DNA of 24,769 bases from positions 1 through 24,769 of IMG/VR virus record IMGVR_UViG_3300031857_001301. One strand, 5' to 3'. Shown piece by piece: positions 19,847 to 24,769 of the stretch. The stretch comes from a virus. The notes under the pieces were generated by a model. It had not been told where the DNA came from and made no database searches. It worked only from the letters and a program-made list of their open reading frames with translations. Position 1 is the first letter of the stretch; every line of letters starts with the position of its first letter. The position numbers and the translations under genes were made by a program.

Positions 19847-20840
19847 AACTAAATTCCTTACGGGCGATTTGATCCAATTTTTCCATTACTTCTTCAGTAA
19901 AATACACTTCAGGTTCTTTTAGAATCTGTTTAGCATAAATCTTCTTACCATCAATTTCATAACGACCCGCTACATTTTTCCAGAGTCCACCAAGTTCACC
20001 AAGTTCCAGAAGACCATAGTAACGATCAAGGCCGCGCTCATCATAATACAAACGGATTTCAACATCTTGATTCTCCTTACTTAAACGCGATTTATGAGTC
20101 TTTGCCTTGATAATGTTTCCAATGACTTCTGTTCCGTCTTTCTCTTTTTTCTTGCTGAGATAGATGATCGTAGAAGCAGCATACTTAAGACCACTACCCC
20201 CACCCATTTCTTTTGTAGGAACATACGCACCAATAACATCATAAGTATGATTAGTAACTAACATGGGTATTTTTGCTTGACCCAGTTTCAGAGTCAGCAT
20301 ACGGAAGGCACCCTTAATCAATTGGGATTTAGTCATGTCCCGAACTTCTTTATCGTTCAGAGCATCATTAATCTCCTTACTGGTTGAAAGCATTCCAAGA
20401 GAGTCTAGCACAAACATACAAGGACTGCGTTCCCCTTCTGGTTTCTTCATATAAAGGTCAACTGCCTTGAGTGCCTTTCCACGGAACTCTTCAACAGTTA
20501 CGACATTGACAACCACCAAGCGAGTTGTGTCAATTCCTCTACTTTCCAAAAGGGATTTTGTGATTGCTGCTTCAGTATCAAAATACAAACAATATCCAGT
20601 AGGATTATTGTCAAGGAAATTTTTAACGACTGCGAGAGAGAAGAAAGTCTTTCCAGTAGAAGACTCGCCAGCAATAGCAGTAATCTTATTCCCAGATACG
20701 CCACCAAATATGCTACCTGAAACCAATGCGTTAAAAATGTAAGAACCTGTGTCCACAAAAGTTTCACTTTCGTCAATCTCTGAAGCAAGTTGTGTATATT
20801 CTCCACCAATTTCTTTTACAATATCTTTAAGAAAATCCAA
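19833..20840 (-). CDS. uvsX: UvsX recombinase (RecA/Rad51 family), TTG start
   Basis: A 335-aa recombinase that forms filaments on single-stranded DNA for recombination-dependent replication and repair. Walker A is GESSTGKT (58-65), Walker B FVLDSLGML (about 143-151), and the strand-exchange region contains THKSRLSKENQDVEI. There is no ATG at the expected place: the frame has an in-frame stop 8 codons upstream, and the only fit to the family N-terminus (MDFLKDIVKEIG) starts at a TTG with AGGAGG 9 nt before it. The weak start codon behind a strong binding site may hold UvsX below the level of its neighbours. The start lies inside the preceding 48-aa gene. Confidence 0.95.
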   Translation of the reverse strand: MDFLKDIVKEIGGEYTQLASEIDESETFVDTGSYIFNALVSGSIFGGVSGNKITAIAGESSTGKTFFSLAVVKNFLDNNPTGYCLYFDTEAAITKSLLESRGIDTTRLVVVNVVTVEEFRGKALKAVDLYMKKPEGERSPCMFVLDSLGMLSTSKEINDALNDKEVRDMTKSQLIKGAFRMLTLKLGQAKIPMLVTNHTYDVIGAYVPTKEMGGGSGLKYAASTIIYLSKKKEKDGTEVIGNIIKAKTHKSRLSKENQDVEIRLYYDERGLDRYYGLLELGELGGLWKNVAGRYEIDGKKIYAKQILKEPEVYFTEEVMEKLDQIARKEFSYGES

Positions 20841-20973
20841 ATCCTTTTTCCTCCTTTTTTACGTTTTTATGAAATCTATAGGACCACAATTTAGCATATA
20901 AGTCCTTTTTGTCATATTTTTTTAACATTTCAATTAGAATGTCTAATTCCTTATCACTTATTGGTAGTTCCAT
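20827..20973 (-). CDS. 48-aa protein between gp43 and uvsX
   Basis: A 48-aa protein starting MELPISDKELDILIEMLKKY, with a basic end (KNVKKEEKGFGFS). The ATG overlaps the gp43 stop (TGATG), and the stop lies 14 nt inside uvsX, so all three are tightly coupled. I recall a small gene with this sequence at the same place in many T4-like cyanophages; the function is unknown. The size and charge would suit a replisome accessory or an RNA-level coupling peptide; that is a guess. Confidence 0.8.
   Translation of the reverse strand: MELPISDKELDILIEMLKKYDKKDLYAKLWSYRFHKNVKKEEKGFGFS
20850..20855 (-). promoter_or_regulatory. ribosome binding site deciding the uvsX TTG start
   Basis: AGGAGG on the minus strand, 9 nt before TTG (20840-20838). 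It lies within the coding region of the 48-aa gene. Confidence 0.75.
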
Positions 20974-23474
20974 CAAGAAAAAAATGAATCAAGATTTGCA
21001 GTTTTTTCTACTTTCCACCCAATAGAGTCAAGAATAATCTTGAGTGGTTCTAGAAATGCTTTTTCAAATTGTAGGTCATGGTCTATGTATCTGTCAAGAT
21101 TCAATTCCTTTGGAAATTCCTGAATGAATGAAATAACATTTTCTTGAATTATATTTGGTTTTTTTAGATAGATAAATTTAATTTTCTCTCCATTCTGAAT
21201 AAGTGAGTACTTATTCGTAAGATTTTTATCTTTAATGAGATGATTGAACAATAGTGCTCCGCGAACGTGAATTGGCGTTCCTTTTAAATAAATTGTATCA
21301 GATCCCCTGTATTTGTTAACATCAGAAGCTGAGCGAGGAAACGCAATCTGTTCTGGAGTAAGTTTCCTAAATTGCTTACGAGCATTCTCAATAAAATCAA
21401 TCACTTCATCTTCAGTTCCACTCATCAAAATCTTGAATGAGTCTTTTAGCATCTTTCGGCAAGGTGCAGGAGTAGAAGATTTAATTGCCTCAATGCCTTT
21501 AATCTTTAGTTTGGGTTCCTCATAGCGAACACCTTCACTGTCCCAAACACTCAGAATGTATCGTTTCTTCGCAGTCCAAATACCACGCTCAGCAATACAT
21601 TCACGTTTCATAAACATTTTTTGGTCGTAAGCATTCACATAGTCGGCCAATTTTTGGTAAGAACTTTCAATATACTTTTCAAATTCCACTTGACAGACCT
21701 TATCAAGGAACGAAACAACGCTTTGAGTAGTTTTCTCTCTTCCTGCGAATACCTTGTCCACCAACGGACCCATATTAACGTAAAGAGAATCAGTATCAGA
21801 AGCAATAACATAATCAACATCCTCTGTCTTAAGAACTTTGTTTAAATATCTATTCGTTGAATTCATAATCCACTGAATAGAAACCTGTCCAGACAGAGTG
21901 ATTGCCTCTGCGTTTGCTAGTTTGAAATAACGGAAATACTGATTGCCAATAGCACCATAAGCAGAGTTAAGTTGAATCTTCCTCGCCATTTGGATGTTGT
22001 TACATCGCGAAATTTCTTTTTCTAACTGTTTGGTTTTCTTCTTTTCATACTCCTGCTCGGCAATAAGCATCTTCTTCTTAAAGATCACACGTTCATTGTA
22101 AATCTTCTCCATCAGTTCTGGAAGAAATCCACGCACATCCTTACGATACATTGCACCATTAGCACAAACCGCATAATCTTTATAAGAACCAAAATTCAAT
22201 TGCTCATTCAGAATCTTATCAACATTTACTGACGGATGCCTCTCATCCAAAAGGGTTTCTGGTGAGATGTTGTATTGCATAATAAGGTGAGGATATAGTG
22301 AATTGAGGTCAAAAGACACAACCCAATCATACTTTCCCGGAATAGGTTCTTTTACATAAGCACCAGCATATTTGGATTCCTTGTCAGAACGTTCTTTGGG
22401 GGGAATCACAATATTCCTCTTCTTCAAATAATTGTAGATGATTGTGTCCCACATACGAACCTGATAGAACACATCAGCATAATTCACTTTAGCATCATAT
22501 GCCAGAGTCAATGCGAGTTCAATCAGTTTCATCTTGTCTTCCAAACGGTCAACAAGTTCTACGTCAACAATGTTATATTCAATAAACTTTTGCCAACCTT
22601 TAGTATAAAAGTCTTTAAAAGTATCAAACTCTGAGTGATCCAGTTTTTTCTGCCCCAGTTCAACTTCAGCAATATAATCTAGGCGATAAGATTCCTGTGC
22701 CTTATAAGTGAATTTCTTATAAAGATCCAAATAATCAAGTTGAGTCACTCCACCCACATCAAAAGAAGTATGCTTACGTCCATTAATAAAGACTTCACCT
22801 TCAGTTACAAGTCCCCAAGGAGAAAGACGCTTCATTAATTTTTCGCCAAGAACTCTGTTAAGTCTCTTGGCAATATATGGAATATCATAAAGTTGAATAT
22901 TCCATCCAGTAATTACATCAGGAACATCAACCATCCAATAATTAATGAAGTTGCTGAGAAGTTCATATTCAGATGGGCAATAATGATATGTTACATCACT
23001 GCGAGTATTCTTGAACGGTTTTACTCCCCAACTAACAATTTTTTTGGTAGTATAGTCCTGAATAGTAATTGCAAGAATTTCCTCACTACAAGATTCAACA
23101 TCAGGGAATCCTCCTTCTGATGCAACCTCAATATCCAAAGTTACAAGTTTAATTTTAGAAATATCAAACTTAATTTCATCTTCTGGATACTTCTCCGAAA
23201 TATATTGGTAGATGTACCTGTCATTGCCGTAGATTTCAAATCCATCTACATTTTCATATTTACTGTAAAATTCACGACAATCCCTGACCGTTCCTGGTTG
23301 AATAGGTTCTACCGGTTCTCCATTTAGAGTTTTATACTTAGATTCTTTTTTAGTTTTTACAAATAAAGTGGGGAAAAATTCATCCCTATTTTCAAATCGT
23401 TTTCCATTATCAACACCACGAACCAAAAATTGATTCCCGATCAACTGAACATTAGTATAAAATCTTAGACTCAT
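20973..23474 (-). CDS. 43: DNA polymerase (T4 gp43-like, family B)
   Basis: An 833-aa replicative polymerase with proofreading. The exonuclease motifs are LDIEVASEGGFPD (113-125, Asp114 and Glu116), GWNIQLYDIPYIAKR (190-204) and EYNIVDVELV (299-308). The polymerase motifs are FDLNSLYPHLI (A, 388-398), KIQLNSAYGAIGN (B, 499-511) and ASDTDSLYV (C, 558-566, with the catalytic Asp pair). The last residues, NLDSFF, fit a clamp-binding peptide for gp45. It is shorter than T4 gp43 (898 aa) but normal for cyanophages. It is in one piece, with no split or intein. The ATG at 23474 overlaps the upstream stop (ATGA). It is the core of the early operon that starts at 24066-24094. Confidence 0.97.
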   Translation of the reverse strand: MSLRFYTNVQLIGNQFLVRGVDNGKRFENRDEFFPTLFVKTKKESKYKTLNGEPVEPIQPGTVRDCREFYSKYENVDGFEIYGNDRYIYQYISEKYPEDEIKFDISKIKLVTLDIEVASEGGFPDVESCSEEILAITIQDYTTKKIVSWGVKPFKNTRSDVTYHYCPSEYELLSNFINYWMVDVPDVITGWNIQLYDIPYIAKRLNRVLGEKLMKRLSPWGLVTEGEVFINGRKHTSFDVGGVTQLDYLDLYKKFTYKAQESYRLDYIAEVELGQKKLDHSEFDTFKDFYTKGWQKFIEYNIVDVELVDRLEDKMKLIELALTLAYDAKVNYADVFYQVRMWDTIIYNYLKKRNIVIPPKERSDKESKYAGAYVKEPIPGKYDWVVSFDLNSLYPHLIMQYNISPETLLDERHPSVNVDKILNEQLNFGSYKDYAVCANGAMYRKDVRGFLPELMEKIYNERVIFKKKMLIAEQEYEKKKTKQLEKEISRCNNIQMARKIQLNSAYGAIGNQYFRYFKLANAEAITLSGQVSIQWIMNSTNRYLNKVLKTEDVDYVIASDTDSLYVNMGPLVDKVFAGREKTTQSVVSFLDKVCQVEFEKYIESSYQKLADYVNAYDQKMFMKRECIAERGIWTAKKRYILSVWDSEGVRYEEPKLKIKGIEAIKSSTPAPCRKMLKDSFKILMSGTEDEVIDFIENARKQFRKLTPEQIAFPRSASDVNKYRGSDTIYLKGTPIHVRGALLFNHLIKDKNLTNKYSLIQNGEKIKFIYLKKPNIIQENVISFIQEFPKELNLDRYIDHDLQFEKAFLEPLKIILDSIGWKVEKTANLDSFFS

Positions 23475-23731
23475 TCTTTAATTAAATCCTCATATTTTTC
23501 AAGAAGTGTGGGAGTAGGGTCTGCAAGAGTAAGAATCTTATCAGAACTTATCATAAAAGTATTTTGTTTTGTAACCCCAATTAAAAACGGTTCTAACGTA
23601 TTACCAAATTCAGAGTTTTTTACCGTAAAAGGATTGATTAGTTTGCAATCAGGTTCTCCTAGTTCCGAAGTAACTTCCTCAATCTGACTTATCAGAATCT
23701 GATTGTTCATTAAAAGCATCAGTTTGATCAT
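23471..23731 (-). CDS. small beta-rich protein upstream of gp43, paralogue of the preceding gene
   Basis: An 86-aa protein starting MIKLMLLMNNQILISQIEEV and ending LLEKYEDLIKE. The beginning matches the preceding product (VKLILLKSGENIISNVKE) in pattern, so the two are probably paralogues with a small Sm/SH3-like barrel; the fold is a guess. I recall a similar small gene before gp43 in cyanophages. I chose the ATG at 23731; an ATG two codons upstream is possible. It overlaps the preceding gene by 53 nt and gp43 by 4 nt. Confidence 0.8.
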   Translation of the reverse strand: MIKLMLLMNNQILISQIEEVTSELGEPDCKLINPFTVKNSEFGNTLEPFLIGVTKQNTFMISSDKILTLADPTPTLLEKYEDLIKE

Positions 23732-24044
23732 TTTCATTTCTCGTAATTCCTAAAACTTGAGTTTCGTACATTTTTTTAAGATCGCCATTAGGTTCTACAA
23801 TTGTAACAATCCAATCAGGAGGTACTTCAATTGTAGTTTGATTAGAAAGTTCTGGCCAAGTATGGAGGGAGATATTTATTTTATTTTTAAGATTTTCTTT
23901 ATCATAGTACTGATGCTCATCATTTACATCTACTATACAAGGATTTTCTAAAATATAGCAAACTAGTTTCTCTGCAAAGAAACCTTCTTTAACATTAGAA
24001 ATAATATTTTCACCAGACTTTAACAAAATAAGTTTTACTGTCAT
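23679..24044 (-). CDS. small beta-rich protein, first gene of the replication operon
   Basis: A 121-aa protein starting MTVKLILLKSGENIISNVKE, with a strand-rich core (KLVCYILENPCIVDV, TTIEVPPDWIVTIVEP) and an acidic Asp/Asn/Ser tail. A GGAG 5 nt before the ATG at 24044 fixes the start; the frame is open 31 codons further, but that part lies in the promoter and terminator. It is the first gene after a near-consensus early promoter, so it should be among the earliest proteins made. The first 20 residues match the next protein. T4 has RegA and the clamp-loader genes near gp43, but no similarity to those is seen. Confidence 0.8.
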   Translation of the reverse strand: MTVKLILLKSGENIISNVKEGFFAEKLVCYILENPCIVDVNDEHQYYDKENLKNKINISLHTWPELSNQTTIEVPPDWIVTIVEPNGDLKKMYETQVLGITRNENDQTDAFNEQSDSDKSD

Positions 24045-24065
24045 TTTTACTCCATACCTCTTATG

Positions 24066-24094
24066 ATTATAGCAAGAAAAAAATGAGGAGTCAA
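24066..24094 (-). promoter_or_regulatory. strong sigma70-type promoter of the replication operon
   Basis: TTGACT (24094-24089), a 17-bp spacer and a perfect TATAAT (24071-24066) on the minus strand, 22 nt before the ATG at 24044. The -35 lies inside the stem of the preceding terminator and the spacer is its U-tract. Confidence 0.9.
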
Positions 24095-24118
24095 CCTGGT
24101 TTTTGCCAGGTGCTCCTC
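24077..24118 (-). terminator. terminator overlapping the early promoter
   Basis: GAGGAG-C-ACCTGG pairs with CCAGGT-TGA-CTCCTC around a loop of A and C (24085-24118), followed by A and seven U. It ends the hsp20/51-aa unit just where the replication-operon promoter begins. Confidence 0.9.
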
Positions 24119-24141
24119 GCGACGACAATAGTTGCAACTAT

Positions 24142-24297
24142 TTATCTTTTTCTTTTGAACTTACATACCTTTTTGCCAGGAAGCATTGCATAACTAGTAG
24201 TCTTCCCATAACACTTTGGTTTTGGTGGCATTGCACCGTAACCAAAATCACCTTTCATTTCTTTTATTATAGATACAAATTCCTGGAAGGTTTTCAT
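24142..24297 (-). CDS. 51-aa basic late protein with capsid-targeting-like N-terminus
   Basis: A 51-codon ORF. The N-terminus MKTFQEFVSIIKE closely resembles the T4 capsid-targeting peptide MKTYQEFIAE, with IKE|M as a possible cut. The rest is very basic and Pro/Tyr-rich (GYGAMPPKPKCYG, ending KFKRKR), as expected of a small DNA-binding internal head protein. An exact TATAAATA box is 18 nt (24316-24323) before the ATG at 24297, and a terminator follows. There is almost no Shine-Dalgarno sequence. The ORF is convincing from promoter, sequence character and terminator; packaging is inferred. Confidence 0.65.
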   Translation of the reverse strand: MKTFQEFVSIIKEMKGDFGYGAMPPKPKCYGKTTSYAMLPGKKVCKFKRKR

Positions 24298-24315
24298 CTC
24301 TTATGCGTTTTTATG

Positions 24316-24323
24316 TATTTATA
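24316..24323 (-). promoter_or_regulatory. T4-type late promoter TATAAATA for the 51-aa gene
   Basis: An exact late box that overlaps the hsp20 stop codon, 18 nt before the ATG at 24297. Confidence 0.75.
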
Positions 24324-24753
24324 GATAATCCTTTCTTTTGTGATGATCCGGAACAATTCTACCTAGAGTAATCGCTAAAAGACCATCTTCAAAATCAACT
24401 GTTCTAACTTCGGTATCATCAGATAAAGTCCAGGATCGTTTAAAACTTCTCTGCGCTAATCCCTTATGAAGGTAATTAGTTTCTGTTTCTTTATCTTCTT
24501 TTTGACCTTCAATAAAAAGTTTTCCATCTTGGGTGTAGACATAAACTTCATTTTTTTTAAATCCAGCAAGTGCAATTTCTAATCTAGATTCTACATTACT
24601 TACTTGTACAAGATTGTAAGGTGGGTAATTTGAGGTTGTTTCGTGAAGATTAAATAGGCGATCAAAATATTCATCCAATCCAATACTGTTTCGCGTAATT
24701 CTATCCATCAAAGCAGGAAGATCCGCAGCAGTATAACGTGCAAGGTTTGTCAT
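24319..24753 (-). CDS. hsp20: small heat-shock protein Hsp20 (alpha-crystallin family)
   Basis: A 144-aa small heat-shock protein. The N-terminal arm is MTNLARYTAADLPALMDRIT, followed by GLDEYFDRLFN; the alpha-crystallin domain spans about 45-132: YNLVQVSNVESRLEIALAGF, GKLFIEGQKED, the conserved AQRSFKRSWTL and the strand EDGLLAITLGRI, a form of the family's GxL motif. These ATP-independent chaperones hold unfolding proteins; T4-like cyanophages nearly always carry one, near the replication genes, and it is thought to help virion assembly or protect proteins during infection. AAGGAGC lies just before the ATG at 24753. The window ends 16 nt upstream, so its promoter is not visible. Confidence 0.95.
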   Translation of the reverse strand: MTNLARYTAADLPALMDRITRNSIGLDEYFDRLFNLHETTSNYPPYNLVQVSNVESRLEIALAGFKKNEVYVYTQDGKLFIEGQKEDKETETNYLHKGLAQRSFKRSWTLSDDTEVRTVDFEDGLLAITLGRIVPDHHKRKDYL

Positions 24754-24769
24754 TATAGTAGCTCCTTTT

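Noticed and set aside
23873-23880. AATAAATA as a late promoter
   Set aside because: It lies deep inside a coding region with no start codon at the usual 18-35 nt distance.
1-24769. CRISPR array, insertion sequence or attachment site
   Set aside because: No regularly spaced repeats, transposase or terminal inverted repeats were seen; the mobile genes present are homing endonucleases only.

Overview
The window is a piece of a T4-like myovirus genome, most likely a cyanophage of the Synechococcus/Prochlorococcus type (Kyanoviridae-like). The evidence is the gene set on AT-rich DNA: a cyanophage-style gp43 DNA polymerase, UvsX, gp41 helicase, gp61 primase, class I ribonucleotide reductase NrdA/NrdB, MazG and Hsp20, together with low-complexity virion proteins, T4-type late promoters (TATAAATA) and a tRNA cluster. 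Pelagibacter T4-like phages share much of this set and no photosynthesis gene lies in the window, so the host is an inference. Every gene I accept is on the minus strand, so transcription runs from high to low coordinates.

From right to left. (1) 24.75-24.1 kb: hsp20 and a 51-codon late gene, closed by a terminator that overlaps a strong sigma70-type promoter. (2) 24.04-17.2 kb: the early replication operon, with two related small beta-rich proteins, gp43, a 48-aa linker gene, uvsX (TTG start), gp41, a GIY-YIG homing endonuclease, mazG and a 57-aa gene, ending in a UUCG-tetraloop terminator whose U-tract runs straight into a late promoter. (3) 17.1-9.65 kb: late genes for probable virion proteins, including a nucleotidyltransferase with a T4 internal-protein-like N-terminus, a 542-aa basic low-complexity protein, a 61-aa membrane peptide and a 340-aa structural protein. 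(4) 9.67-4.1 kb: an early-type promoter in front of gp61, nrdA, nrdB and four small genes, one a GIY-YIG-like endonuclease. (5) 4.0-2.0 kb: a secreted tail-lysozyme-type muramidase, three overlapping genes sharing a C-terminal helix motif, and a histone H1 (Hc1)-like gene. (6) 2.0-0 kb: an HNH endonuclease whose stop codon lies inside a tRNA, a 33-codon late ORF with its own promoter and terminator, and nine tRNAs (Arg, Lys, Tyr, Ala, Gly, Asp, Glu, Pro, Phe).

The most unusual content is in the tRNA cluster. Four of its spacers are filled with perfect complementary segments, several arranged as H-type pseudoknots, with no usable ORF. They look like stable non-coding RNAs interleaved with the tRNAs, comparable in position to the two stable RNAs of unknown function in the T4 tRNA cluster. 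A duplicated promoter-plus-leader-hairpin cassette drives this region. The second unusual theme is a set of late proteins with an N-terminal (L/I)xE|A/S site like the T4 capsid-targeting propeptide, which suggests that an enzyme is packaged in the head and injected with the DNA.

Two transcription classes can be read from the DNA: sigma70-like promoters (TTGACA/T, 16-17 bp spacer, TATAAT-like -10) ahead of replication, nucleotide-metabolism and tRNA genes, and TATAAATA-type boxes usually 18-35 nt before the ATG of late genes.
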